Positions 25,976 to 35,439 are shown, counted from the first letter of the stretch. The stretch: 64,000 nucleotides of DNA from Photobacterium frigidiphilum (GCF_003025615.1 NZ_PYMJ01000008.1:1-64000); one strand, 5' to 3'. Numbers and translations: made by a program. The notes: generated by a model from the letters alone, not told the origin.

Positions 25976-26002
25976 GAATGTACTTATCTAAATTTCAGAC
26001 AC

Positions 26003-26026
26003 AAAAAAGGCCGCCAAAGCGACCTT
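26003..26026 (-). terminator. Terminator of the cold-shock gene
   Basis: On the minus strand AAGGTCGC pairs with GCGGCCTT and a T run follows, about 25 bases after the cold-shock gene stop. Confidence 0.75.
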
Positions 26027-26050
26027 CTATCATTTCTTTATAATAAAGAA

Positions 26051-26260
26051 TTAGATAGCTACAACGTTTGCAGCTTGAAGACCTTTTTGGCCTTGCTCTA
26101 CTTCAAAAGAAACTTTTTGACCTTCAGCAAGCGTTTTAAAGCCTTCTGAAGCGATTGCACGGAAATGTACAAATACGTCAGCGCCGCCGTTGTCTTGAGT
26201 GATGAAACCGAAACCTTTCTCTTCGTTAAACCACTTCACGATACCAGTTGTGTTAGACAT
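26051..26260 (-). CDS. CspA-family cold-shock protein
   Basis: A 69-residue single cold-shock domain that binds single-stranded nucleic acid and melts RNA structure. RNP1 is KGFGFIT and RNP2 is VFVHF, both complete. The ribosome-binding site is AAGGGAC. The upstream region holds a perfect palindrome (26287-26300) that could be an operator or an mRNA hairpin of the leader. The number of paralogues in the genome, and hence the exact symbol, cannot be told from here. Confidence 0.93.
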
Positions 26261-26286
26261 GTTTGTCCCTTATTTAATATTCAAAT

Positions 26287-26300
26287 GTCGCATATGCGAC
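26287..26300. promoter_or_regulatory. Perfect 14-bp palindrome upstream of the cold-shock gene
   Basis: GTCGCATATGCGAC lies 26 bases before the start codon, inside the presumed leader. It is more GC-rich than its surroundings. It may form a stem in the mRNA or be a protein-binding site. Confidence 0.5.
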
Positions 26301-26588
26301 GTGATAATTTGCTGAATTATACACTATTACGCTAAATAAAAGGAAACATATAGGCACATAACGATAACGTTTTTGTAACTGTAAGTTTAACTTGTACTTG
26401 ATGCTGCATGTAATAACTCTCTGAATTGCTGAGCGACATACTAACAGGTATGTCGCTTTTGTACAGCTAAATTCCCGTTTTTTTTACTCAAAAAACTGTT
26501 CTAAACAAAATAACCAGTGGCTTAACTGTTCACCTTAGTCGAAAAAAGGCACTTTTATACAGCGCCTTACACAATTAAATTATTGTCA
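26301..26588. other. Intergenic region between cold-shock and ywbE genes
   Basis: Contains the cold-shock promoter and leader, and a perfect 10-bp hairpin AGCGACATAC / GTATGTCGCT (26432-26457) followed on the plus strand by TTTT. No protein-coding gene seen. Confidence 0.45.
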
Positions 26589-26780
26589 TTACAGAATTTC
26601 TTTTACTCGCCCAACATCACCACTTTCTAAACGAACCTTAATACCATGAGGGTGCGTTGCAGATTTAGTCAGTAGATCTTTCACAATGCCTTTCGTTAGA
26701 TTGCCTGTACGTTGATCTTCTTTTAAAACGATTTGTACTTCTAATCCGGCATAAATATCTGAGCGGCTTGTACCATTCAT
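26589..26780 (-). CDS. ywbE: YwbE-family protein
   Basis: A 63-residue protein of the YwbE (DUF2196) family. Family-typical segments are GLEVQIVLKEDQRTGNLTKG, IVKDLLTKSATHPHGIKVRL and a terminal GDVGRVKEI. It is a small KOW-like beta protein in the cytoplasm whose biochemical role is not established. Single gene, minus strand, with no visible operon partner. Confidence 0.88.
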   Translation of the reverse strand: MNGTSRSDIYAGLEVQIVLKEDQRTGNLTKGIVKDLLTKSATHPHGIKVRLESGDVGRVKEIL

Positions 26781-26887
26781 TGTTAATCACTACTTAGTTA
26801 AAAACATTATTATAGCGATTGTAATACATTTTTAAAAAGACAGCTGCGAAGAATATTCGCAAGGAATTACTGAGTAGTAGATAACGA

Positions 26888-27883
26888 TTAATTGATCACT
26901 GTAAAACGGTCAAAAAAGGAGACAGTTTCCATTAGTACTTGGTTGCGTAGTTCATCTTTCTCCATCAATAGTTCATGCCTAGCTTGCTCTATCACTTTGA
27001 TCTGGCACTGCTCACTCACGCAATTGAAACGACGCTGCGCTTTATTATCGACTATTGTGTCGTTACCCGCCTGTAATAACAAAACAGGGGTCTTCAATTT
27101 TTCCGCATCACGAATACAATCATTTGCCGCGGTTAAAGCTTGCCACAACCAGCGAGCACTAGGACCTCCAATGCGCAGCTCAGGGTGAACCTGATATAAA
27201 TGCTTCGCCCATACGTAACGTAGCAAACTTTGGCATTGGTCATTATTTTCGAAAGAGGCTTCATAATATGCCTTCTGTCCAAATAAATAAGAAGGTTGTT
27301 GTTGATATTTAGCTGCAACTTTAGTCAACATCTTCGCCATAAATGGCGCGATACAGTGTAGAACAGCAGGCATGCGAATGCCAAACATAGGGGCATTTAA
27401 CACTGCTGCATCGAATACATAAGGGTGTTGTTCTAGGTATAGCGTTGTTATTGCACCACCCATTGAATGCGCCAGAATGAATGCATGTTTGTAATGACTT
27501 GGCTTTACGATGCCATCTACAAATTGATGTAGGTCTTCAACATAGTCATTAAAACTATCAACATGCCCGACTTCAGGATCTGTGGTTATACGCCCTGAAG
27601 CACCTTGCCCACGGTGATCAAACGCAAACACATCAAAACCACGACGACTAAATTCATAGAATACTTCTTGGTATTTCCAGAAACTTTCATTGCGACCATT
27701 AACAATAACAACACACTGTGTATTCTTCTGATGGGTAATACTGATCCAACGGATCGGTATATTATTAACCCCCATAAATGTATCTTGCTGCCGTTGTTGC
27801 CACATTTGATGAATTTCATGTGTCATTAGCGTGGTAAAGCTCGATTCCTTCGTGACAAGTTCCGTTATGCATACTTGGATCAT
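26888..27883 (-). CDS. pldB: Alpha/beta hydrolase, lysophospholipase L2 (PldB)-like
   Basis: A 331-residue serine hydrolase. Family blocks are VVIVNGRNESFWKYQEVFYE, the strand FAFDHRGQGAS, the nucleophile elbow AHSMGGA (Ser about residue 141), LLLQAGNDTIVD with the acid residue and the terminal QARHELLMEKD histidine block. These match PldB/monoacylglycerol lipase-type enzymes that cleave lysophospholipids. The start at 27883 has AGGAAATC upstream. Its ATG follows a patatin-like gene with a 9-base gap, so the two lipid hydrolases are co-transcribed and may act in sequence on phospholipids. Confidence 0.85.
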   Translation of the reverse strand: MIQVCITELVTKESSFTTLMTHEIHQMWQQRQQDTFMGVNNIPIRWISITHQKNTQCVVIVNGRNESFWKYQEVFYEFSRRGFDVFAFDHRGQGASGRITTDPEVGHVDSFNDYVEDLHQFVDGIVKPSHYKHAFILAHSMGGAITTLYLEQHPYVFDAAVLNAPMFGIRMPAVLHCIAPFMAKMLTKVAAKYQQQPSYLFGQKAYYEASFENNDQCQSLLRYVWAKHLYQVHPELRIGGPSARWLWQALTAANDCIRDAEKLKTPVLLLQAGNDTIVDNKAQRRFNCVSEQCQIKVIEQARHELLMEKDELRNQVLMETVSFFDRFTVIN

Positions 27884-27892
27884 TTTGATTTC

Positions 27893-28855
27893 CTATGCGC
27901 AGATCTTTTCTTTATTGTTTTCAGGTTTATGGTTCACACCAAAATTTCGTCCTACCGTCGCCATAAAATAACGACCAGAACGGTGTCCTAATTGATAATC
28001 ATGATCTAACGAATCGCTTGTACTTCCGATTAATTTGGAATGCAGTTCTTTTGTCGGATGAATCTCGTAGATGGTGACGTCTTCCGGTGGATTATTCAAA
28101 AACGCTTGGGTCTGTCGGTAGTTTTCTTCATGCTCTAGCAGCAAAGCTATAACTTGAGCCGCCTTGGTTTTACCCAGTGCTTTTTTTATAATCGACATCC
28201 AACAATGATCAAAATGTGCAGTAATGGGGACGGTACGAATCACCACAATATGGCGGAATCCACGTTCATAAGCTTCTTGAGCAGGAATAGGCGCACCTAC
28301 ACCACCATCAACCCAATATTGCTGCTTATTCAATATCGGTTGACGACGTAATATAGGAATCGCACACGATGCTTTTAAAGCAACATGCCAATCGTCATTG
28401 TCTAGATCAAAAAATGCCGCGTGATGATTATCCGCATGGCTTGCACTGGCAAGTACTGTGCACGAACGCATATTCTCGTGGCCTTGCTGCCAATCTAACG
28501 GTAAACGAGTTTGAGTTTGCTCTAATAGCCAATCTAGGTTTAAACCTTCTTTGCCAGCCAAGAAGCGATAAATATCAAAGAAATCGTGGTCTGTCGTTGC
28601 CTCGGTAATAACACGATACGCATGCTTAGCTTGGCCACAGATAAATGATGCCAAATTTAATGAACCAGCAGACGTGCCAACCATTAATGAGAACGGATTA
28701 AAATCAGCCTCTAAGAAGGCATCGAGTACTCCCGCAGTAAAAATGCCTCGTTGTCCCCCTCCTTCTGTAACCAATGCAACTTTCGTTACATCAGGGCAGA
28801 GAAAAGACAATGATTCATAATTTTTAATCGCGCACGAAATATGCTTTCCTGGCAT
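27893..28855 (-). CDS. Patatin-like phospholipase (YjjU-type)
   Basis: A 320-residue patatin-domain acyl hydrolase. The oxyanion loop is EGGGQRGIFTAGVLDA, the nucleophile elbow GTSAGSLN (Ser about residue 62) and the catalytic Asp lies in WVDGGVGAPIPA. There is no signal peptide, so it acts in the cytoplasm or at the inner membrane. It cleaves acyl chains from phospholipids, and the resulting lysophospholipid would be a substrate of the PldB-like enzyme encoded directly downstream. A GGGGA site precedes the start. Confidence 0.88.
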   Translation of the reverse strand: MPGKHISCAIKNYESLSFLCPDVTKVALVTEGGGQRGIFTAGVLDAFLEADFNPFSLMVGTSAGSLNLASFICGQAKHAYRVITEATTDHDFFDIYRFLAGKEGLNLDWLLEQTQTRLPLDWQQGHENMRSCTVLASASHADNHHAAFFDLDNDDWHVALKASCAIPILRRQPILNKQQYWVDGGVGAPIPAQEAYERGFRHIVVIRTVPITAHFDHCWMSIIKKALGKTKAAQVIALLLEHEENYRQTQAFLNNPPEDVTIYEIHPTKELHSKLIGSTSDSLDHDYQLGHRSGRYFMATVGRNFGVNHKPENNKEKICA

Positions 28856-29020
28856 TGAACTATCCCCTAAAGACTCATTAATGGTTAATGTGCCGTAAGG
28901 GTAATCTTATTGACCATGTTTGAATATTTGAAAGTTCCTATCACTTCGTTAAGTAAAACTTAACAATATAATGTGGTGTGATACAGCGCAAATAGGTTTC
29001 TAGCTTAATATTGAAATAAA

Positions 29021-29048
29021 AAAAGCAGCTACCAAGGTAACTGCTTTT
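29021..29048. terminator. Terminator downstream of ridA
   Basis: AAAAGCAGCTACC / GGTAACTGCTTTT hairpin with an A run on the left (T run on the minus strand), 67 bases after the ridA stop. Confidence 0.75.
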
Positions 29049-29114
29049 CTATGTGCATATTGCACTTCGCTCAATTACAGCATAATCGCAAAGTAGCCAT
29101 ATGGACTACTGAGC

Positions 29115-29462
29115 TTATTTTTCTACTGCAATCACAGAAATCTCAACAAGCAACACATCACGCGCCATGCTTGCTTCAACACAAGCACGAGCAGGTGCAT
29201 GACCTTCAGGTACCCAGCTATCCCATACTGCATTCATTTCAGCAAAGTCTTTCATATCTTTTATGTATAACGTCGCTGAAAGCATATGTTCTTTATCACT
29301 ACCAGCTTGTTCAAGCAGTGCTTCAACTTTCTCTAACATTGTTTCTGTTTGTTCTTTAATACCTTGAGTTGCGTCTTTACACACCTGACCACATAGGTAA
29401 ATTGTTCCGTTATGCTTAACAATACGGCTCATACGTGCGCCAGTTTCCAGACGTTCAATCAT
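29115..29462 (-). CDS. RidA-family enamine/imine deaminase
   Basis: A 115-residue YjgF/YER057c/UK114-family protein. The key block is [13 protein letters not shown] with the substrate-binding arginine, preceded by the helix [20 protein letters not shown]. Family members hydrolyse reactive 2-aminoacrylate or related enamines and protect PLP enzymes. It is closer to the YoaB/Rid2-7-type subgroup than to canonical RidA, judging from [17 protein letters not shown]. Single gene. Confidence 0.88.
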   Translation of the reverse strand: MIERLETGARMSRIVKHNGTIYLCGQVCKDATQGIKEQTETMLEKVEALLEQAGSDKEHMLSATLYIKDMKDFAEMNAVWDSWVPEGHAPARACVEASMARDVLLVEISVIAVEK

Positions 29463-29694
29463 TATTAACTACCTTTTATTAAACAGACCCTAGTGATATA
29501 CCAATCTAGAATGGTATTAAATGCTCGAATACAAAGCATTCAAGGAATATTGTAACGGGAAAAGTCTCTATTTTCGACCATATAAGAATGATTTAAAATG
29601 ACAAGAAACGCTCACTTGATCTCACCCAAGATTTTATAAGAGAATGACTGACACAATAATCATAAAATCATAAAATCATCAGTAGTAATAAAAA

Positions 29695-30042
29695 ATGAAA
29701 AATATCAAAGCACTTAGTTATATTGCTATTTGTACTTCCATTGCTTTCTCTAGCACAACGTTTGCCTCAGATAATGCGTCTGCGAGCATAACAACAGATA
29801 CTAATGCAGGAAAAATTAAAGCGTATACTTGTCAATTTTGTCATGGTAGCAATGGAATTGCAGCTAACCCTACCTATCCAAATATTAATGGTCAAAATGA
29901 ACTGTATCTCTACCAATCAATGAAGGCTTATCAAAACGGTGAGCGTACGAATACGATGGGGAAGATGATGAAACAACAGTTATCAAGCTTACAAAATCAA
30001 GATCTCGCAGATATTGCAGCCTATTATTCAACGATGGATTAG
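29695..30042 (+). CDS. Periplasmic class I cytochrome c (c553-like)
   Basis: A 115-residue protein with a signal peptide (about 1-24, ending TFA) and one haem-binding motif CQFCH (residues 46-50). Candidate distal methionines lie in TNTMGKMMKQQ and the C-terminal helix is DLADIAAYYST. It is typical of small monohaem electron carriers in the periplasm. Partner oxidase or dehydrogenase genes are not adjacent. The leader contains a threefold ATCATAAA direct repeat just before the start. Confidence 0.88.
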   Translation: MKNIKALSYIAICTSIAFSSTTFASDNASASITTDTNAGKIKAYTCQFCHGSNGIAANPTYPNINGQNELYLYQSMKAYQNGERTNTMGKMMKQQLSSLQNQDLADIAAYYSTMD

Positions 30043-30182
30043 CCCACTTGAAATGGGTTAATAATTCACTTATAACGTATTAAAAACAAACATGATTGAC
30101 AAAGCTTCTATTTATAATTTGTATATTTAAGAGCCGTCATATTATTAATATAATATATTGAACAGCGCTGAAAATGACTCTT

Positions 30183-30656
30183 TTAATTTAACTTTTTAGA
30201 CAAAATACGTGATTGTGTTTCAAAACCAAGTGTATCGTAAAATTGTTGTGCACCGTCATTAAAAGCCATCACTTCAAGCCTCATTTCATCTACACATTCA
30301 CCAATGGCCCATAATTCAACAGCTTCCAACAACTTCTTACCAATACCCTGACCTTGATATTCATCCGAAACAACGATTGTTCGTACTCGACATAGCTTTT
30401 TCTTTTGAAGAAACGTTACTGTTGTATTTTCAGTAATACTCGCAAGTACAAACCCTGTTATTTCATCATTTCTTTCAGCAATAATAAATACCGTGTTATC
30501 AGCACTAAAATTACTTCGCCAGTAACTTCTATCTCGGTGAAGCCCTTCAGGTTCAGCAAAAACATGGGGCGCGCCATTATAATGCTGGGTATTTATCTGT
30601 TGTGCGAGAAAGCAAATGCACTCTAAATCCTTTTCTACCGCTATTCGTAAATTCAT
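30183..30656 (-). CDS. GNAT-family N-acetyltransferase
   Basis: A 157-residue acetyltransferase. The acetyl-CoA-binding motif A is VRTIVVSDEYQGQGIGKKLL (R/QxxGxG/A form) at about residues 88-107, with motif B ELWAIGECVDEMRLEVM and a terminal FYDTLGFE. The acceptor substrate cannot be predicted. Minus strand, separate from its neighbours. Confidence 0.88.
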   Translation of the reverse strand: MNLRIAVEKDLECICFLAQQINTQHYNGAPHVFAEPEGLHRDRSYWRSNFSADNTVFIIAERNDEITGFVLASITENTTVTFLQKKKLCRVRTIVVSDEYQGQGIGKKLLEAVELWAIGECVDEMRLEVMAFNDGAQQFYDTLGFETQSRILSKKLN

Positions 30657-30834
30657 AATGAGTTTTTATGCGTCCCTAGTACATTCACACCTTAAACATC
30701 TTGCCACCAGAGTAACGTAATAACATTGCTAGACATGGCATCTATAAAACTAGTCTTTAATTTTTTCTGATTATTATTATGTGACTGATTAATTCTTCGT
30801 TCATACACAGATTATAATGCTGGATACAAGCATA

Positions 30835-32802
30835 TCACTTAATGGGTGGAAACGTTATTCGCTCCCCTTCTGCGGTCAGAATAGAAATATCACAAGGCTT
30901 GCCTTCTGCATCTAAACGGAGCTCACCTATCGCACTGCGATTAATTAACCGATGACCACCAGCAACATCAGGATCACGTTTACTGATTTTTAAACGCTTA
31001 CGTTTAGTAAACCAGTTCAATGGCGAATGCGGACTATATAAAGCACGATCCATTGCATCACAGAAACGGAGTAATTGATTAGGAAATTCATTCTTAATCC
31101 CGCTACAGGTTATTTGGTAGATATTGGGGCTGCTGCGACGAAAGCGCATTTTTATATCGTAAGCAAACGAGTAATGCACATCACCTGATAAGATCACGAA
31201 ATTGGTTGGCGTCTTAGTATGCGTGAAGATACTCAATAATGTATTGGCCGAGCCCGGATGCGTCATCCAGTTCTCAGCGTCAATCACTAATGGCTGACCA
31301 ATCCACGTCATTGCTCGCTGCAATGTTTCGATAAACTTCACACCAAAGATGGGCGCTGCCGATACGATGATCACAGCTGGTTGATGCAATAACTCATGCT
31401 GCATTTCAATTAACGCTTCCCAGTCCATCAAACCTGATGGCTTATTCATTTTAGATTCTGAGCGCCAACGACGAGTACGCGTATCTAGAACAACCATTTT
31501 AGGTGTCGTTTCGATGGTGTAATGCCATCGTTCAAATCGATATAAATGATCGATAAAAACATCTTGATGGTTAGCCGTGGGTGTAGCGAAATATTGCCTC
31601 GCGAGCATTAAAAATGATTCATCAAAATTCTGAGGGGCATTACCCCAACCCTGACATAACCAATAGCTTAATAAACCATTACCGATGATTCTTCGCGAAA
31701 AGGCATTGTCGTTAGCGGCTTTCTCCCACCCTACGGTTAAATTCCAATCATCAGTTACATCATGATCATCAAAAATCATATAGGTAGGAAGATGCGCCAT
31801 TAAGCGTTGAACTTGCGGTAAACCTGCAACAAAATCATCAATATTCTGTTTTTCATCTTGCCAAAGCTGTTGCCATTTAGGCGTGAGTATCTGCTCACCA
31901 CTGCGGAAGTCATTTTTTTGTAATCGCGAGGAATCGACTAATGCCCACAACTGCGGTGACCAGACTAAAATATACATCGCGAAAAACTCACTAAAAGTAA
32001 TTAGATGGTTTTCGCTTTCACTTGAACTAAAAACGGGTGAACCACGATGGGGAACCCAGCTGGTTGATAGTCCTTTCTTTCGCAAGAATGTACGAAATAG
32101 TGAGGCTTCATCATGGTAGTGCGGCAAGATTTTATCACGGCCATAAAAGTTACAGTCGTGCTGATACAAACTCACACTATCTGCGACGGGGCTTTGTACA
32201 AACGTCTCATCAGGTAAACCAAGTAAGCCAATCACTTGTTGAATCACATCCAACATGGGGCCAGCAACATGATCGGCATAAATCTGATCACCACTCATCA
32301 TTAATAATGACGGGCGCTCAAGCGGCTTTTGTCCAGCTACTTTGTTATCGGCTGCCACTAAACTGTCTTTGCTAGGGTAATGCGGATTTCGGCATGAGCC
32401 ATGCAACACGTAATCTGCTCGGGGGTTAATCGTGAACGATAGACGCTGTTCTTCGTTATATAAAAGGCTGGGTACTAAATGCGTGATATCGCCATCTTGA
32501 GTATCCAATTGATATTCCAATACCGTATCGATTGGAAAATCACCCTTAAACTGGGCTAATACTACCCAAGCAGATTTGCCGATTTGGATCTGTGCTTGCT
32601 CATCTATCGTCGCATGGTAAAACGCTCGCTCTTCACCTTCATGGAATAATGAAAATGTAGCAGCAAGAGGTTTAGATGTGACTAACCAAACGGTAATTTC
32701 GGTTGGTGTTACTTTTCGTAAAATAGGGCCAGCAAGCAATAATGGTAAGGCTGCTGCATAACCAGTAGAAGAAGATATAACAGTAGACGAACTATGAGAC
32801 AT
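30835..32802 (-). CDS. PhoD-like metallophosphatase
   Basis: A 655-residue protein related to PhoD alkaline phosphatase/phosphodiesterases. An N-terminal beta domain precedes the metal site: HGSCRNPHYPSKD, MMSGDQIYADHVAGP, MIFDDHDVTDDWN and ILSGDVHYSFA. There is no clear signal peptide at the N-terminus, which is unusual for PhoD. It may therefore act inside the cell, as do the large PhoD-like proteins of Vibrio and Pseudomonas. The substrate is unknown. Single gene, with LysR next on the same strand. Confidence 0.85.
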   Translation of the reverse strand: MSHSSSTVISSSTGYAAALPLLLAGPILRKVTPTEITVWLVTSKPLAATFSLFHEGEERAFYHATIDEQAQIQIGKSAWVVLAQFKGDFPIDTVLEYQLDTQDGDITHLVPSLLYNEEQRLSFTINPRADYVLHGSCRNPHYPSKDSLVAADNKVAGQKPLERPSLLMMSGDQIYADHVAGPMLDVIQQVIGLLGLPDETFVQSPVADSVSLYQHDCNFYGRDKILPHYHDEASLFRTFLRKKGLSTSWVPHRGSPVFSSSESENHLITFSEFFAMYILVWSPQLWALVDSSRLQKNDFRSGEQILTPKWQQLWQDEKQNIDDFVAGLPQVQRLMAHLPTYMIFDDHDVTDDWNLTVGWEKAANDNAFSRRIIGNGLLSYWLCQGWGNAPQNFDESFLMLARQYFATPTANHQDVFIDHLYRFERWHYTIETTPKMVVLDTRTRRWRSESKMNKPSGLMDWEALIEMQHELLHQPAVIIVSAAPIFGVKFIETLQRAMTWIGQPLVIDAENWMTHPGSANTLLSIFTHTKTPTNFVILSGDVHYSFAYDIKMRFRRSSPNIYQITCSGIKNEFPNQLLRFCDAMDRALYSPHSPLNWFTKRKRLKISKRDPDVAGGHRLINRSAIGELRLDAEGKPCDISILTAEGERITFPPIK

Positions 32803-32914
32803 AAACAGAATACAACCCTAACTAGAGACTTCACTAGAAACCATCAATAATCATACTCTGTTTTCAAGTGAAAGTGAGTCACCGTAATGTAAAGTTATGA
32901 ATAGACTTGAGAGG

Positions 32915-33799
32915 TTAGGAGACTTCCGAAAACATTATCTCCATCTGTGAGTACATCCAATTCATGACTGGACCATTGCCTTTATCACGACGTTTCACTA
33001 CGCCCATTTCAACCACTAATGAATCGGGAATATGTTTAGTTGATAATTCAACAAGATCATTGGTATACCACTCTGCACTTGCTACATGTTCAGGCACTAA
33101 TGCCCAACCAACACCACGAATCACCAGCGCTGTAATATAGTAATAACTGTCTATGTGCCAATATTGAGAAGAAATAGCTTTTGCCAGTGTGTCTCCCATA
33201 CGATCACGGATCACTAATTGGCGATATTGGTTAAGATCAGCAAGTGTCGGCACTGCAATCTTTGAGAGTGGATGGTTAGCAGAAATTATTAATGACTGAC
33301 GAAACTGCCCTGTCGGGACAAACTCAAGGCTGTCTGGTAATTCTTTGAGATAGAACAAGATACCAAGATCCGCTTTTTTTTCATCAACCCATTGAGCTAT
33401 ATCATCTTGAGAGCCATTGATAATGGTTAACTTTAATAATGGAAAACGTTGGGCGATTTCTGCAAAGAAACATTCAAATGCAACAATGGGTACAGCCTCA
33501 TCCATTGCCACTGTTAACGACAATTCTTCGCCAGAACTCACAGTCAGTGCACGAGACTGTAAACGCTGACATTGGGCTAACACCGCTTGGGCTTCGATGA
33601 ACATATCTTCACCTTGCTGCGTCAAAACAGGCAACCGTGCCGTTCTATCAAAAAGTTCGAACCCTAAATCAGCTTCTAAATTAGCAATCGCGGTACTTAC
33701 TCTCGATTGTGCCTTTCCCAGTTTTCGTGCTGCAGCAGAAAATGAGCCTTGCTTAACGGCAGTAACAAACGCTTCAAGTTGATCCAATGTCCAATTCAT
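32915..33799 (-). CDS. LysR-family regulator, divergent from the MATE gene
   Basis: A 294-residue regulator. The N-terminal helix-turn-helix is LEAFVTAVKQGSFSAAARKL, then GKAQSRVSTAIANLEADLG, with the wing DLGFELFDRTARLPVLTQQG. The co-inducer domain covers about 90-290. It is transcribed divergently from a MATE efflux gene with 101 bases between the starts, containing a perfect LysR-type palindrome. I infer that it controls the pump and itself. The effector is unknown. Confidence 0.9.
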   Translation of the reverse strand: MNWTLDQLEAFVTAVKQGSFSAAARKLGKAQSRVSTAIANLEADLGFELFDRTARLPVLTQQGEDMFIEAQAVLAQCQRLQSRALTVSSGEELSLTVAMDEAVPIVAFECFFAEIAQRFPLLKLTIINGSQDDIAQWVDEKKADLGILFYLKELPDSLEFVPTGQFRQSLIISANHPLSKIAVPTLADLNQYRQLVIRDRMGDTLAKAISSQYWHIDSYYYITALVIRGVGWALVPEHVASAEWYTNDLVELSTKHIPDSLVVEMGVVKRRDKGNGPVMNWMYSQMEIMFSEVS

Positions 33800-33813
33800 T
33801 TCTCACCCCAAAA

Positions 33814-33836
33814 GTATCCGAAATTCGGATGGATAC
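33814..33836. promoter_or_regulatory. LysR operator between the lysR and MATE genes
   Basis: The perfect palindrome ATCCGAAATTCGGAT (33816-33830) contains a T-N11-A LysR box, and a flanking second dyad GTATCC ... GGATAC spans 33814-33836. It lies 15 bases upstream of the lysR start and about 65 before the MATE start. Confidence 0.75.
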
Positions 33837-33900
33837 TAACTTCCGTCAATCTGTATAACAAGCATAATGTGTTTCATCATATTCAGTGAAAGACAATTCT

Positions 33901-35268
33901 ATGCAAGACAATACAATTACTATCGATTCTAATGAATCCATTGCTCGTACCTTTTGGCGCTATGCTATTCCTTCTATCGCAGCGATGGTTGTTAATGGTT
34001 TATATCAGGTTATCGATGGTATTTTTGTTGGTCATTACGTGGGCTATGAAGGTCTTGCGGGTATTAATATCGCGTGGCCGATTATTGGTATTATTGCTGG
34101 TTTAGGCATCATGATCGGCATGGGTGCCGGTAGCTTACTGTCAATTTATCGTGGTGAAGGCAACAATGCTAAAGCACAACAAACACTGTCTAGCAGCCTT
34201 TGGTTAATTGCGCTATTTGGTGCGGTATCCATGCTATTTATTCATTACTTTGGTTCGACATTACTCACAGCGCAAGGTGCTATTGGTAATACCCTTAACT
34301 TTAGCCTCGATTATATCAATGTATTCACTTGGGGTGCGGGGTTCACTATAGCTGCTGGCGCGTTGCCGATGCTTATCCGTAATGATGACAGCCCTAACTT
34401 TGCTACCGGATTAATGATTCTGGGCGCAGTGATGAACATCATTCTGGATTATCTATTTATTGGGCAATTTGATCTCGGTTTGAAAGGGGCTGCCATCGCG
34501 ACAGTTATTTCACAGCTCACCGTCTTTATTATTGGTGTGGGGTACTTTTTCTCGGCTCGTTCTCAGATCAAAATAAATAAACTAACCTTCAATTTTGCGA
34601 TTGCTTCGAAAGCGGTAACACTTGGAGCATCGAGTTTATGTATGTTCTTGTACTTTAGCTTCATTGTCGCATTACACAATAAGCTTTTCATGGTGTATGG
34701 CACTTCTGTACATGTCGGCGCTTTTGCCATTATTGGTTATTTAGGCACCATGTATTATCTAATTGCGGAAGGTATTGCTGGTGGTATGCAGCCACCAGTA
34801 AGCTACTATTTTGGTTCTAAACAAATAGATAAGATTAAAGCAACAGTCATGCTGGCATTAAAAATCATTCTGATTTCTGGTGTTGTTTCAGTCGCACTAT
34901 TAAATATGTACCCAGAAACGGTAATCAGCTTGTTCAGTAAAAATGACCCATTGCTGCTTGCAGAAACACAAAATGGTTTACGTTTACACTTGTTTGCTTT
35001 GTATCTTGATGGCTTTATTTTCTTAGCTTCAGTATATTTTATGGCCGTAAATCAAGGCGGAAAAGCGCTCGCCATTTCAATCGGCAATATGCTGATCCAA
35101 CTGCCATTTTTGTATTTTTTACCACAATGGTTAGGCGTAGATGGTATTTGGCTTTCTGTTCCGATTTCAAATATTGTGCTTACTCTAATTGTTGCACCTC
35201 TTTTATGGCGAGATATTCAACGTAGCAGTCAAAAGCATTCAGAATTAATCACTAATATGGCTAGCTAA
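33901..35268 (+). CDS. MATE-family multidrug/cation efflux transporter
   Basis: A 455-residue inner-membrane protein with twelve predicted helices in two bundles. It begins with the typical FWRYAIPSIAAMVVNGLYQV and IDGIFVGHYVG motifs, followed by LGIMIGMGAGSLLS. Transporters of this family export cationic drugs or metabolites using Na+ or H+. The start is ATG 33901; an upstream GTG at 33886 is open but has no better ribosome-binding site. It is controlled, by inference, by the divergent LysR protein. It is followed by a perfect 11-bp hairpin at 35312. Confidence 0.9.
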   Translation: MQDNTITIDSNESIARTFWRYAIPSIAAMVVNGLYQVIDGIFVGHYVGYEGLAGINIAWPIIGIIAGLGIMIGMGAGSLLSIYRGEGNNAKAQQTLSSSLWLIALFGAVSMLFIHYFGSTLLTAQGAIGNTLNFSLDYINVFTWGAGFTIAAGALPMLIRNDDSPNFATGLMILGAVMNIILDYLFIGQFDLGLKGAAIATVISQLTVFIIGVGYFFSARSQIKINKLTFNFAIASKAVTLGASSLCMFLYFSFIVALHNKLFMVYGTSVHVGAFAIIGYLGTMYYLIAEGIAGGMQPPVSYYFGSKQIDKIKATVMLALKIILISGVVSVALLNMYPETVISLFSKNDPLLLAETQNGLRLHLFALYLDGFIFLASVYFMAVNQGGKALAISIGNMLIQLPFLYFLPQWLGVDGIWLSVPISNIVLTLIVAPLLWRDIQRSSQKHSELITNMAS

Positions 35269-35311
35269 CACCAACCTTTCACCAAGGCTATCTTAGTTTC
35301 AACGTGTATTA

Positions 35312-35342
35312 CCGCTCGCTCATCAATAAATTGAGCGAGCGG
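35312..35342 (+). terminator. Hairpin downstream of the MATE gene
   Basis: A perfect 11-bp GC-rich stem CCGCTCGCTCA / TGAGCGAGCGG with a 9-base loop. No T run follows, so it may stabilise the mRNA 3' end rather than terminate. Confidence 0.55.
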
Positions 35343-35381
35343 ATGTCGAGTAGCGGCAAGTGAAGTACCTCAATATCGAAA

Positions 35382-35419
35382 GAAGAGCAGCTATTGTTAA
35401 CAAAGTTTGCTGCTCTTGC
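35382..35419 (-). terminator. Terminator of the aerolysin-family gene
   Basis: AAGAGCAGC / GCTGCTCTT stem, with TCTTTC after it on the minus strand, 21 bases beyond the toxin stop. Confidence 0.65.
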
Positions 35420-35439
35420 TTAAACCTATCTGGGATTAA

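Noticed and set aside
25865..26149. A 94-residue frame spanning the argF fragment and the cold-shock gene
   Set aside because: It is out of frame with argF and antisense to the cold-shock gene; a chance frame.
29660..29692. Threefold ATCATAAA repeat before the cytochrome c gene as a regulatory array
   Set aside because: Short AT-rich slippage repeats are expected here and no regulator with such a site is known to me.
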